DNA from: Oceanobacter sp. 1_MG-2023
GTDB taxonomy: Bacteria > Pseudomonadota > Gammaproteobacteria > Pseudomonadales > Oceanobacteraceae
DNA: 40,966 nucleotides
Reading direction: 5' to 3'
NCBI RefSeq assembly: GCF_030689025.1
Contig: NZ_JAUYWA010000029.1
Coordinates: 1-40,966 of the forward strand
Made by a program: the position numbers and the translations under genes. Shown here one piece after another: positions 1 to 7,764 of this stretch. The notes under the pieces are model-generated. The model did no database searches and was not told the origin of the DNA. It saw only the letters and a list, made by a program, of their open reading frames with translations. Within the stretch, counting starts at the first letter, position 1. Each line of letters begins with the position of its first letter.

Positions 1-51
1 TTCTGGCTCATGGTTGGCACCTCTGTTGGTGAAGAGTTTATCTCTTCTTGA

Positions 52-270
52 GGTGTCCGGGATATTCAACCAGAACAACCCGGCGATATGGTGGCTGCCG
101 GACGTTGTCTGGTCGGGCTGTTGGGTCAACCCAGGCCTGAGTTGCTGTTGCGGCCATGGTTGGCCAATGATCCAGCGCATCGGGTCTGTCAGCCGGATAC
201 GGTCGCGACAGTATTGGCCAGTGAAGGCTGGCAGCAGTGGTTGCTTAACCAGAGTATTGATGGGCAGTAA
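52..270 (+). CDS. Possible 3' end of an unrecognised coding region
   Basis: This frame reads about 72 codons without a stop from just after a TGA at 49-51 to a TAA at 268-270. It has the G/C-rich third positions of the neighbouring genes, so it looks coding. The first ATG in it is at 88, with no convincing ribosome binding site. The same frame before the TGA also reads protein-like, so this may be the tail of a gene broken by a stop or frameshift near 49, or a short independent ORF. The translated segment is rich in Leu, Trp and Pro and matches no family I recognise. The window edge prevents a firmer call. Confidence 0.25.
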   Translation, partial: GVRDIQPEQPGDMVAAGRCLVGLLGQPRPELLLRPWLANDPAHRVCQPDTVATVLASEGWQQWLLNQSIDGQ

Positions 271-324
271 GCGCATAAACGCAGCAACTCTTGCCTGATC
301 GGTGGGGAGTTGCCTTGCGGGATG

Positions 325-912
325 TTATTGCTGCTGCTGTAACCACTGCTGGAAGGCGGCCTTGTCATTGTCGCTACTGGCGGCCCAGATATCCTGTAGC
401 TGTTCCAATCGGGTGACACCGCCCTGAATGCTGTCGGCTGCGACGTAGGTGACATTATCTTTCTGCTTGATAACCGGTTGGCCGGTGATTTTGTGATTAT
501 CACCAATCAGCCAGATCGGAGAGCTGCTTTGTAATTCTTCGGCCTGGTCTCGGTCCCTGACTGGGGCATGGGTCAAAACATAGCGTTGGCTGGCACGAAA
601 ATCACTGTCGATGGCAACCGGTTGCCAGCGAATCAGATAGCCGGATTCGTCAGGCGTATTCCAGTTTTCTTCGTACTGCACCACGATGCGCTGGCTGCCT
701 TCGGTGAGCAACAGTCGGTATTGGCCGGTGTAGAGGTTGGGTGAGTCGACATTCTGACCATTGATTGCCAGTACTCGCAGGGTTGACGGCACAATGACCT
801 CGACATCGCCCTGGCCCAGGGTAGGGAGGTCGTTCGACGGCTGCACGGAGGAGACCGAGCAGGCCCAGAGCAGGGAGGTCATGGCAACGAATATGGCTTG
901 CAGAATTTTCAT
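325..912 (-). CDS. DUF2057 (YccT-like) lipoprotein
   Basis: This 195-residue protein resembles E. coli YccT of the DUF2057 family. It has the early pattern 'LRVLAINGQNV...TGQYRLLL' and the C-terminal 'AAFQQWLQQQQ', comparable with the 'FLQWAEKQ' end of YccT. I chose the ATG at 912 because it begins a signal sequence (MKILQAIFVAMTSLLWAC) with a Cys at residue 18. That lipobox (L-W-A-C) is atypical because of the Trp, but an envelope lipoprotein is the simplest reading. The open frame continues upstream to 1044 without signal-like sequence. The gene is transcribed in the same direction as the porin upstream but is separated from it by a good terminator, so it probably has its own promoter. The family has no firmly established function. 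Confidence 0.75.
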   Translation of the reverse strand: MKILQAIFVAMTSLLWACSVSSVQPSNDLPTLGQGDVEVIVPSTLRVLAINGQNVDSPNLYTGQYRLLLTEGSQRIVVQYEENWNTPDESGYLIRWQPVAIDSDFRASQRYVLTHAPVRDRDQAEELQSSSPIWLIGDNHKITGQPVIKQKDNVTYVAADSIQGGVTRLEQLQDIWAASSDNDKAAFQQWLQQQQ

Positions 913-1036
913 TAGTACACAATCTTCAGTAGCAGGTGTTGGGTAGTGTCTGGTAATGCCTTTGGGTGGAGTCTTCTGACCGTATACCGGTGAGGTACTG
1001 GATGGCGCTGGTATCGTGTCAGTATCAAAGACCAAA

Positions 1037-1060
1037 AAGCCCACTCAGCAGAGTGGGCTT
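1037..1060 (-). terminator. Rho-independent terminator of the porin gene
   Basis: A perfect 10-bp stem (AAGCCCACTC / GAGTGGGCTT) with a 4-nt loop is followed on the minus strand by CTTTTTGGTCTTTG. It lies about 130 nt past the porin stop codon and upstream of the DUF2057 gene. Confidence 0.8.
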
Positions 1061-1187
1061 ATGGGGGCTACGATAGCTCATCAGATTGCGTCAGCCCATA
1101 CCACACAGGTCTTAAGTGCTCTCCGTATCCGTGTTACTACCTGTACTACGACGGAGGGAGTATGGGCCGATGATTTCTGTTAGCGAC

Positions 1188-2126
1188 TCAGAAGTCGTAG
1201 CGCACACCCAGCTCGGCCAGGGTTTTGGCATCGCCATGGTCGCGGACAGTATCCAGGCGCTCAACCGACAGCCAGACTTGCATTTGCTTGTCGAGGGCGT
1301 TGACGTATTCCACTTTTTTGGAGGCCAGATCGCCGCTGTCATCACAGCTGTTCAGAGCGTAACGGGCGTGTACTTTATGGACACCCATTTTGTAGGCACC
1401 GTATACCGCGTTGGTGGCAGTTGCTTCACCTGAGCAAATGTTGCTGGTGGTGAAGTCGTAGTCACTTTGGGCGCGTTGGGTAAAGGCAGACAGTGTCAGC
1501 TGGTCTGCGGTGTACCAGACGCGAGCACCCAGCAGCATGCCTTCGTTGTCACCGGTCTTGTCTTTCAAAAGCGCAACCTGGCCTTTGAAATTGCCAGTCT
1601 TGTATTCGGCACCGGCTTGTAATGAGTCGATGTTGTTGCCGTCAGAGCTGTTGCCGGAACCGGTATTTTCGGTCTGGATACCAGCACCGACCGTCAGGCC
1701 ACCGTTTTTGTAGTAGTAATGGGTCAGGCCGTCATCACGAATGCTGTACATACGCAGGCTGTCTGAACCATTGCTGAAATAAGCGCCACGAACAAATTTG
1801 TGCCATACCGTGGTTTGTGAACCGTGGTACAACTCACCAAATTTGCCTTTGATACCGACGTAACCCAGACGCAGGCTCAAGCCTTCTTTTTGGTGGTAGT
1901 GGTCAACTTCGTATTCCAGCTGGGCAACAGCGGTCAGGCCGTGGTCCAGCTTTTTGCTGCTTTTGATACCAATACGAGACAGTTCGTCATCGCTGCCGAT
2001 GGCTTTGTCGTCTTTATTCAGGGCAATCCGGAGAGAACCGTAAAAATCCACGTTGGCTTCTGCGGCGAAGGCAGCGGTGGTCATCAGGCTCAGGGAAATG
2101 GCTGTTGCGATCCTGGTCAGTTTCAT
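1188..2126 (-). CDS. Gram-negative general porin (OmpC/OmpU-like)
   Basis: A 312-residue outer-membrane beta-barrel. Residues 1-21 form a signal peptide ending in AAFA before AEANVDFYGSLR, the standard start of a mature general porin. The chain alternates polar and hydrophobic residues, contains the usual early 'SRIGIKSSKKLDHGLTAVAQLEYEV' segment, and ends in an aromatic residue (ELGVRYDF) as BAM substrates do. The length is slightly short for a 16-strand porin. Two cysteines occur late in the chain (NIC and NSC segments), which is unusual for a porin and could form a disulfide in an extracellular loop. The gene lies 130 nt downstream of dctP on the same strand, across a hairpin, so it may admit dicarboxylates to the periplasm and may be partly co-transcribed with dctP. 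Both points are inference. Confidence 0.9.
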   Translation of the reverse strand: MKLTRIATAISLSLMTTAAFAAEANVDFYGSLRIALNKDDKAIGSDDELSRIGIKSSKKLDHGLTAVAQLEYEVDHYHQKEGLSLRLGYVGIKGKFGELYHGSQTTVWHKFVRGAYFSNGSDSLRMYSIRDDGLTHYYYKNGGLTVGAGIQTENTGSGNSSDGNNIDSLQAGAEYKTGNFKGQVALLKDKTGDNEGMLLGARVWYTADQLTLSAFTQRAQSDYDFTTSNICSGEATATNAVYGAYKMGVHKVHARYALNSCDDSGDLASKKVEYVNALDKQMQVWLSVERLDTVRDHGDAKTLAELGVRYDF

Positions 2127-2188
2127 TGTTTCACTCTCATTATTGTTATTGGCCTATGGCCGATCTTCGTTATCAACACATGTGCGTT

Positions 2189-2220
2189 ATTACCGGCCTG
2201 AATGTTTCAGGGCCGGTAAT
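2189..2220 (-). terminator. Strong hairpin between dctP and the porin gene
   Basis: The arms ATTACCGGCC and GGCCGGTAAT pair perfectly, and the loop extends the stem with CCTGAA/TTCAGG around TGT at the price of one bulge. It lies 37 nt after the dctP stop. No T-run follows on the minus strand, so it may stabilise the dctP 3' end or attenuate readthrough into the porin rather than act as a classical intrinsic terminator. Confidence 0.55.
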
Positions 2221-2256
2221 GGGCAGGGTCATACAAGGTCGTACAAGTAGAAGGTC

Positions 2257-3243
2257 TTACTGGTTGTTGGCTTCCAGAGCGGCGCCAATCAGGTCTGGAC
2301 CAATTTCGTCGGCAAACATGTTCCAGACAGGTTTCATGGCATCAACCCACTGTTGACGCTCGGCATCTGTCAGGGTCAGTACGGTTGTTTTGCCGGAATC
2401 GATGATTTTTTGACGATCTTCAGCATCTTTTTGCAGGGCAATGGTGTTGCCGTATGCGATGGATTCATCCATGGCGGCTTTCAGCTTGGCGCGAACGTCG
2501 TCAGACAGGCCGTACCAGAATTCGGCAGAAGTCACGACCATGTAGTCGAGCAGACCATGGTTGGTTTCGGTAGCGTATTTTTGAACTTCAAAGAATTTCT
2601 TTGAATAGGTGTTGGACCAGGTGTTTTCCTGACCATCAATGGCTTTGGTTTGCAGCAGGGTAAATACTTCAGAGAACGGCTTTTTCAGCGGAATTGCTTG
2701 TACGGCTTCAAACTGAGCCTGCAATACATCGGATGTCATGATGCGGTACTTCTGACCGGCAATGTCCGCAGGCACACGGATCGGGTTGCTATCGGTCAGC
2801 TGTTTCATGCCGTTGTGCAGGTAGCCCAGACCAACCAGCAGTTTGCTTTCCATGGATTTCAGCAGTTTCTGACCTTCAGGGCCTTTTTGAAAGCGATCAA
2901 CAGCGTTGATGTCTTTGAATAGGAAAGGCAGGTCGAAAATTTGCAGTTGGTCGGTGTACTTCTGGAACTTGGACAAGGCTGGCGCAGCGATTTCAACATC
3001 ACCCAGCTGCATGGCTTGCAGGACGCTGGAGTCAGTGAACAGCTGTGAGTTAGGGTATACCTTGACTTCAACCTGACCTGGTAAAGCCGATTCTGCCAGC
3101 TCCTTGAATTTCAGGGCCATTTGGCCTTTGGGCGTATTTTCTGCCACGACGTGGGAAAACTTGATTTCAATCGGCGCGGCTGCGGCCTGATTAAACGTTA
3201 CCAGGCTGGCGCAAGCCAGAATAGTGGCGACTAAGGTTTTCAT
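2257..3243 (-). CDS. dctP: TRAP transporter C4-dicarboxylate-binding protein DctP
   Basis: A 328-residue periplasmic solute receptor that captures dicarboxylates and delivers them to the DctQM permease. Residues 1 to about 23 are a signal peptide (MKTLVATILACASLVTFNQA). The mature start PIEIKFSHVVAENTPKG is typical of DctP. The ligand-binding core contains Arg167 in 'QKYRIM', the position of the conserved Arg that pairs with the substrate carboxylate in this family. 'PFSEVFTLLQTKAIDGQENTW' is the usual second signature. The ribosome site GAGGAT precedes the ATG. The receptor is encoded divergently from dctBD, and its permease lies beyond dctBD, so it is split from dctQM. A sigma-54 promoter about 110 nt upstream suggests activation by DctD. 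Confidence 0.95.
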   Translation of the reverse strand: MKTLVATILACASLVTFNQAAAAPIEIKFSHVVAENTPKGQMALKFKELAESALPGQVEVKVYPNSQLFTDSSVLQAMQLGDVEIAAPALSKFQKYTDQLQIFDLPFLFKDINAVDRFQKGPEGQKLLKSMESKLLVGLGYLHNGMKQLTDSNPIRVPADIAGQKYRIMTSDVLQAQFEAVQAIPLKKPFSEVFTLLQTKAIDGQENTWSNTYSKKFFEVQKYATETNHGLLDYMVVTSAEFWYGLSDDVRAKLKAAMDESIAYGNTIALQKDAEDRQKIIDSGKTTVLTLTDAERQQWVDAMKPVWNMFADEIGPDLIGAALEANNQ

Positions 3244-3350
3244 GGACGATCCTCACTCTTAATTTTTATTGGTGTATTGGATGTTGAATATTCTGGAAAT
3301 GTCCTGGAATAAGTGTGTGACCAGAACGATTTCATTAGGGTGGGAGGGTA

Positions 3351-3366
3351 AGCAACCAGTATGCCA
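3351..3366 (-). promoter_or_regulatory. Sigma-54 promoter of dctP
   Basis: Read on the minus strand this is TGGCATACTGGTTGCT: a -24 box TGGCAT and a -12 box TTGCT, with exactly ten bases between the invariant GG and GC. The consensus is TGGCACG-N4-TTGCW. Transcription would start near 3340, leaving a leader of about 97 nt before dctP. The same core occurs before dctQ. Confidence 0.8.
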
Positions 3367-3389
3367 ATCAATTGGTCTGAATGGGGATG

Positions 3390-3405
3390 TTAGCCGTTTG
3401 GCTAA
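3390..3405. promoter_or_regulatory. Inverted repeat, candidate DctD site
   Basis: TTAGCC-GTTT-GGCTAA is a perfect inverted repeat in the dctP-dctB intergenic region, about 25 bp upstream of the dctP -24 box. Such dyads bind dimeric NtrC-family regulators. It is closer to the promoter than most enhancer sites, so the assignment is tentative. Confidence 0.35.
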
Positions 3406-3619
3406 TGCCTCTGCCTTGCGGTAGCTATCGTTGAGCGAATGCTTAAAATGCCGTTGCTGCGGGGCTTGTACTGGCTCAACCCGGTATTTTGCGGGGCTGG
3501 GCTAAGGCTCCAGGAGCTGGTCCGTCATCTGCTGTGGCCATGACGGGCAGTGCGCCAGAGTAAATGTCCGGTCTGTTTTTTATTTTTAAGGGTGTTTTTA
3601 TGCACGTTGAATATATCAA

Positions 3620-3639
3620 ATGGGTGGAATGCCACCCAT
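3620..3639. promoter_or_regulatory. Perfect inverted repeat overlapping the dctB start
   Basis: ATGGGTGGAATGCCACCCAT has 8-bp arms and a 4-nt centre. Its left end contains the first possible dctB ATG (3620) and its right end overlaps another in-frame ATG (3638). As DNA it could be an operator; as RNA the hairpin would hide the start region. Confidence 0.45.
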
Positions 3640-5500
3640 GATATCGGCGTTTGATCATGACTCGAAAGATGAGCCGCTACATCTGGTACATGAAGGTGAG
3701 CGGCGTTCCATGACTTTTTTGTTGACGGCGTTGCTATTGGGCTGGGTGATCAGTGTGGTGCTGGTGATTGCCGCGGTCTGGCAGGTGCAAGAGGAAGAAG
3801 CGCTGGAGGAGCTGGCGGCAGACGCGACGGTAATGGCAGGCAGTATCAGTCAGCGCTTGCAGCAATACAGTGGCATCGCTGATGCTGTGTCGAATTTGCG
3901 CACGCTGAAAACCGTGCTGGGTGCGCCGGTTCCTGCTGGGCTGGATAAATTGAACCGGTTTCTGCAGCAAACCAATCGCAGTCTGGGCAGCGATACCCTG
4001 TTTGTTCTGGGTCTGGATGGCGAGGTTATTGGCGCGAGCAATTACGGCACCGAGAACAGCTCTGTTGGGCATAACTTTGCCTTTCGACCTTATTTTCAAC
4101 AGGCGGCACTGGGGGAAAGCGTCAGTTATTACGCCGTGGGTATGATTACCAAAGGCCGCGGCTATTATTTTGCCGCGCCGATTCGCAGAGAGGGTAAGGT
4201 CCTGGGAGTGGTGGTGGTGCATGTTCTGCTGGAGTCGGTGTTTGAGCGTCTGGCTGCCGGGCAGAATGACTTTTTGCTGGTGGGCTACGACTCGATTATT
4301 TTTGCTTCTTCGAATCCGGATTGGCAAATGCGCAGTCTGCAGCGCTTGCCAGAAGCACAGCGCGAGGCGATCCGGCAGTCGCGCCGGTATGGTGATTATT
4401 CGCTGTCTCCCATCGCCAATCATTCTGACCGTACGCCCGATGTCTTTAACGATACCTATGTTCAGCTGGCTTCCGGGGGTGTGGTGCAGCGTTACCTGGT
4501 AGGGCGGGCGCTGGTGCGGCAAGCCGGTTGGCATGTATTTGCCCTGATGCCGCGGGTGGCGTTGCTGCAGCGTATCTTGCAGTTCTGTGTTTATTATACG
4601 CTGGTGTACGGCTTGCTGGTTCTGTTCTGGTTGTATTGGCGCAAGCGCACCGAGGTGCAGCGACATGTCAACAGTATGAATATGGAGCTGGAGCGGCGGG
4701 TGTCGTCGCTGACGTCAGAATTAACCGAGTCCAATACCGAGCTGCAGCAACTGGTGGCGCATTACCAGCGTACCCAGAGTGAACTGGAAGCGACCCAGGA
4801 TCAGCTGATCCAGACAGCCAAGCTGGCGGTATTGGGAGAGTTGTCGGCCGGTATCAATCATGAGCTGAATCAGCCGCTGCTGGCCTTGCAGACGTATGCC
4901 GAAAACAGTCAGAAATTGCTGGCCCGGGAGCGTTTTGGGCTGGTGGCCGATAACTTACATGAAATCCTGCAGATTACCGATTCCATGCACGCCATTGTGT
5001 CGCGCTTCAAGGTGTTTGCGCGGCGCTCGCCGCCGGACCCCCGGCTGGTGGATGTTAATGAAATCATCTCGGCGGCGCTGATGATCATGAAACCTCTGTT
5101 AAGGAAGGCTGGTGTGGGTATTGGGGTGGAATTACCCCCAAATGGGCAAATGATCCTGTGTGAGCCGGTGCAGATCCAGCAGGTATTGATCAATTTGTTA
5201 ACCAATGCGTCGGAGGCCATGGAAGGCATCGACGACGCCAGGGTTCTGGTTCGGGTAGAAGATTGTGATGGCCAGATCCGTATTCTGGTGATCGACAATG
5301 GCCCGGGGATTGCTAAAGAGCTGCAAAGCAAGATATTTCAGCCTTTTTTTACCACCAAAAGCAAAGGGTTGGGAATCGGTTTGGCATTGTCACGGCGGAT
5401 TCTGGAAACCCTGTCGGGCAGTCTGGTCGCCGAGTCTGATACCCATGGCGGAACGGTTTTTGTGATGACGCTGCGCAAACATAAGGGAGTGGATGAATGA
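3620..5500 (+). CDS. dctB: C4-dicarboxylate sensor histidine kinase DctB
   Basis: A 626-residue membrane kinase that senses external dicarboxylates and phosphorylates DctD. Transmembrane segments lie at about 33-55 and 318-340. They enclose a periplasmic sensor domain with the DctB hallmark 'NSSVGHNFAFRPYF' (about 147-159). A coiled coil follows (about 345-400). The phosphorylated His is H414 in GELSAGINHELNQPL. The ATPase domain has the N-box 'LINLLTNASEAM' (N529), DNGPGI (559-564) and GLGIGLAL (583-590). The start is uncertain: ATGs at 3620, 3629 and 3638 all lie in or beside an inverted repeat with no clear ribosome site. A start at 3710, just before the first membrane segment, is preceded by AAGGTGAG at long spacing. 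The stop overlaps the dctD start by 4 nt. Confidence 0.93.
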   Translation: MGGMPPMISAFDHDSKDEPLHLVHEGERRSMTFLLTALLLGWVISVVLVIAAVWQVQEEEALEELAADATVMAGSISQRLQQYSGIADAVSNLRTLKTVLGAPVPAGLDKLNRFLQQTNRSLGSDTLFVLGLDGEVIGASNYGTENSSVGHNFAFRPYFQQAALGESVSYYAVGMITKGRGYYFAAPIRREGKVLGVVVVHVLLESVFERLAAGQNDFLLVGYDSIIFASSNPDWQMRSLQRLPEAQREAIRQSRRYGDYSLSPIANHSDRTPDVFNDTYVQLASGGVVQRYLVGRALVRQAGWHVFALMPRVALLQRILQFCVYYTLVYGLLVLFWLYWRKRTEVQRHVNSMNMELERRVSSLTSELTESNTELQQLVAHYQRTQSELEATQDQLIQTAKLAVLGELSAGINHELNQPLLALQTYAENSQKLLARERFGLVADNLHEILQITDSMHAIVSRFKVFARRSPPDPRLVDVNEIISAALMIMKPLLRKAGVGIGVELPPNGQMILCEPVQIQQVLINLLTNASEAMEGIDDARVLVRVEDCDGQIRILVIDNGPGIAKELQSKIFQPFFTTKSKGLGIGLALSRRILETLSGSLVAESDTHGGTVFVMTLRKHKGVDE

Positions 5501-6852
5501 TCGAAGTCTTGGTCGTTGATGATGAAGAAGGCGTGCGCAAGGCGCTGGCTCAAACATTGGAAATCGAAGGGTTTGAGGTGATCACCGCCGCCAACGGCAA
5601 AGAAGCGTTGGCGCACGTCACAGGAGACTGGTCGGGCGTGGTGATCACAGACATTAATATGCCAGTGATGGATGGCATGGAATTGATGCATGAAATCCGT
5701 CTGGTGGATGCCGATATGCCGGTCATCCTGCTAACTGGCCATGGTGATGTGTCGATTGCGGTAGAAGCCATGCGTCAGGGGGCGTATGACTTTCTGGAGA
5801 AGCCGTTTTCAACCGACCATCTGCTGGAGACGGTGCAGCGCGCCCACGAAAAACGCCTGCTGACCCTGGAAAACCGCAAACTGCGTGAAGAAGTCGAAGT
5901 GCAGTCGCGGCCGGGGCCTCGCATTATCGGTAATCATATCGATATGAAAAAGCTGCGCGACACCCTGAATCATATTAAAGATACACCGGCGGACGTGCTG
6001 ATTAATGGTGATACCGGCTGCGGCAAGGAGCTGGTTGCGCGTTATCTGCATACCCATAGCAAGCGCAGCGACAAGGCCTTTGTGGCGATTAACTGCGGTG
6101 CGATTCCGGAAAGCCTGATTGAAAGCGAGCTGTTTGGTCATGAGGCCGGAGCCTTTACCGGAGCCGGGAAAAAGCGCGTAGGTAAATTCCAGTACGCAAA
6201 TGGCGGGACGCTGTTTCTGGACGAAATTGAAAGTATGCCGATGGTGCTGCAGATCAAGATGTTGCGGGTGCTGGAAGAACGCAAGGTCGAGCCTCTGGGG
6301 GGGAATCAGCAGATTGATCTGGACGTTCGTGTGGTGGCGGCGACCAAGGTTGATCTGAAGGAAATGAGTGATCGGGGAGAGTTTCGGCTCGATCTGTATT
6401 ACCGCCTGAATATGGTTCAGGTGCATATTCCGCCGCTGCGCGACCGGCGTGAAGATGTTCCTGTGTTGTTTGAGCATTTTGTCTGGGCGGCCGCTAACCG
6501 CTACGGCTCGGAAGTGAATGCCCTGACGGCGGGTCAACGGCAGAACCTGCTGGCCCATGACTGGCCCGGTAACGTGCGTGAGCTACGTAATCTGGCGGAG
6601 TGTTTTGTGCTGCTGGGTGGCGAACGGGCGTTCGATAGCTTGTTGAAGTCTGGTGGGACAGCAGGAAGAATTTCGCTGTCGGAGCAAGTCAGTCGTTACG
6701 AAGAAATGCTGTTGCGGGAAATCCTCTCACGCCATCAGGGACGACTGAAAGACGCCCAGGAAGAGATGGGGCTGGGGCGCAAGACCTTGTATGAAAAAAT
6801 GAAAAAATTTGGTTTGGACAAGGAAATGTTCAAGCAGGCAGGGGATGACTAA
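5497..6852 (+). CDS. dctD: Sigma-54-dependent response regulator DctD
   Basis: A 451-residue NtrC-family activator. The receiver domain (1-115) has the acidic pocket D8-D9, the phosphoacceptor D52 in VVITDINMP, and K102 in LEKPF. The AAA+ domain (about 143-375) has Walker A GDTGCGKE (171-178), GAFTGA (218-223) for sigma-54 contact, and Walker B GGTLFLDE (236-243). A C-terminal Fis-type helix-turn-helix spans about 405-440 (LKDAQEEMGLGRKTLYEKMK). All key residues are intact, so it should be a functional activator. Its ATG lies inside the dctB stop (ATGA), indicating translational coupling. Sigma-54 promoters of matching sequence precede dctP and dctQ, which are its probable targets. Confidence 0.95.
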   Translation: MIEVLVVDDEEGVRKALAQTLEIEGFEVITAANGKEALAHVTGDWSGVVITDINMPVMDGMELMHEIRLVDADMPVILLTGHGDVSIAVEAMRQGAYDFLEKPFSTDHLLETVQRAHEKRLLTLENRKLREEVEVQSRPGPRIIGNHIDMKKLRDTLNHIKDTPADVLINGDTGCGKELVARYLHTHSKRSDKAFVAINCGAIPESLIESELFGHEAGAFTGAGKKRVGKFQYANGGTLFLDEIESMPMVLQIKMLRVLEERKVEPLGGNQQIDLDVRVVAATKVDLKEMSDRGEFRLDLYYRLNMVQVHIPPLRDRREDVPVLFEHFVWAAANRYGSEVNALTAGQRQNLLAHDWPGNVRELRNLAECFVLLGGERAFDSLLKSGGTAGRISLSEQVSRYEEMLLREILSRHQGRLKDAQEEMGLGRKTLYEKMKKFGLDKEMFKQAGDD

Positions 6853-6871
6853 TACCCAAATGACGCTTCTG

Positions 6872-6895
6872 ATGGGTGATTTTCCACCCATTTTT
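6872..6895 (+). terminator. Terminator-like hairpin after dctD
   Basis: ATGGGTG and CACCCAT form a 7-bp stem around ATTTTC, followed by a short T-run (TTTTTG). It lies 20 nt past the dctD stop. Its outer arms are the same as those of the inverted repeat at the dctB start. Confidence 0.55.
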
Positions 6896-6949
6896 GAAGG
6901 TAAATGGCTCTCGGCTGAAAACACTGGACGGCTTTTCGGCTGAATTTAT

Positions 6950-6969
6950 CCGGGCACTTCCGTGTCCGG
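6950..6969. repeat. Imperfect inverted repeat upstream of dctQ
   Basis: CCGGGCAC-TTCC-GTGTCCGG pairs with one mismatch, about 180 bp upstream of the dctQM sigma-54 promoter. No T-run follows. The position suits an enhancer site for DctD, but the sequence does not match the dyad near dctP, so this is only a candidate. Confidence 0.3.
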
Positions 6970-7141
6970 GGCAGAAATCTCCTCTTCGCTATTTTTTTGC
7001 CATTTAACCGGCCCTGCGGCCAATGCCGCGTTAAAAGTCAGGGTTTATCCTTGATGCAGCCACGTTGTTGTGGTCCTGGGTTCGGTCTGGTTCTCGTTTG
7101 TTGCAAAAACCATCGCAATATCGCGCTATTGATTTATTTGT

Positions 7142-7157
7142 TGGCATAGCTATTGCT
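7142..7157 (+). promoter_or_regulatory. Sigma-54 promoter of dctQM
   Basis: TGGCATAGCTATTGCT has a -24 box TGGCAT and a -12 box TTGCT, with ten bases between GG and GC. The predicted start is near 7168, giving a leader of about 60 nt before dctQ. It is identical to the dctP promoter in both boxes, differing only in the spacer. Confidence 0.82.
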
Positions 7158-7230
7158 GATGCCGTGGAGATAACAATACGTACGATTTTCCCGCAGGCCA
7201 CCTCGGCCGAAAACAATAAAAGGAGAACAG

Positions 7231-7764
7231 ATGGTGAAGTTTATCAATCGTCTGGAAGATATATTGATTGGCTCATTGCTGGTCTGTATTACCTTGCTGG
7301 TGTTTGCTGAAGTGGTTATGCGCTTTGGTTTCAGTACCGGTATTCATTGGGCTCAGGAAACGACGCTGTTTATGTCGGCCTGGATGGTATTGCTGGGGGC
7401 TGCCTGGGCAGTACGAGAACGTTCCCATATTTGTGTTGATGCTCTGCTGGAACGATTTTCTGCCAATACCCGTAAGTGGGTAATGTTGTTCTCCATTGCT
7501 GTCGCGCTGGTTTATTGCGCTTTGTTTTTACAAAGTTCCTGGGTGTATGTCTCCAAGTTACATCTGATCGGTATCGAGCTGGAAGATATTCCTATTCCCA
7601 AGTGGACCGTGGTGTCTGGTCTGCTGGTCGGGTTCAGCCTGCTGGCTCTGCGTTTGGTTGAGCTGGGCGTGGCCGTCTGGAAAGGCGAGGCCAATGGTTT
7701 CCATGAACACCGGGAATCACTGCTGCATGAAGATGGCTGTGATGAAGCAGAGGAGAAAGCATAA
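7231..7764 (+). CDS. dctQ: TRAP transporter small membrane subunit DctQ
   Basis: A 177-residue four-helix membrane protein. The helices begin near residues 10, 43, 82 and 118. They include the family segment 'EVVMRFGFSTGIHWAQE', in which the second helix is preceded by W-x-Q-E, and 'VRERSHICVDALLERF'. DctQ supports DctM in the inner membrane. The strong ribosome site AAAGGAGAACAG lies directly before the ATG. The TAA stop shares one base with the dctM ATG (TAATG), so the two subunits are translationally coupled. The gene is driven by the sigma-54 promoter about 75 nt upstream. Confidence 0.93.
   Translation: MVKFINRLEDILIGSLLVCITLLVFAEVVMRFGFSTGIHWAQETTLFMSAWMVLLGAAWAVRERSHICVDALLERFSANTRKWVMLFSIAVALVYCALFLQSSWVYVSKLHLIGIELEDIPIPKWTVVSGLLVGFSLLALRLVELGVAVWKGEANGFHEHRESLLHEDGCDEAEEKA

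Noticed and set aside
3734..4666. Long minus-strand frame of 310 residues inside dctB
   Set aside because: It is a by-product of GC-rich third positions in dctB. The sequence is Gln/His-rich without family features.
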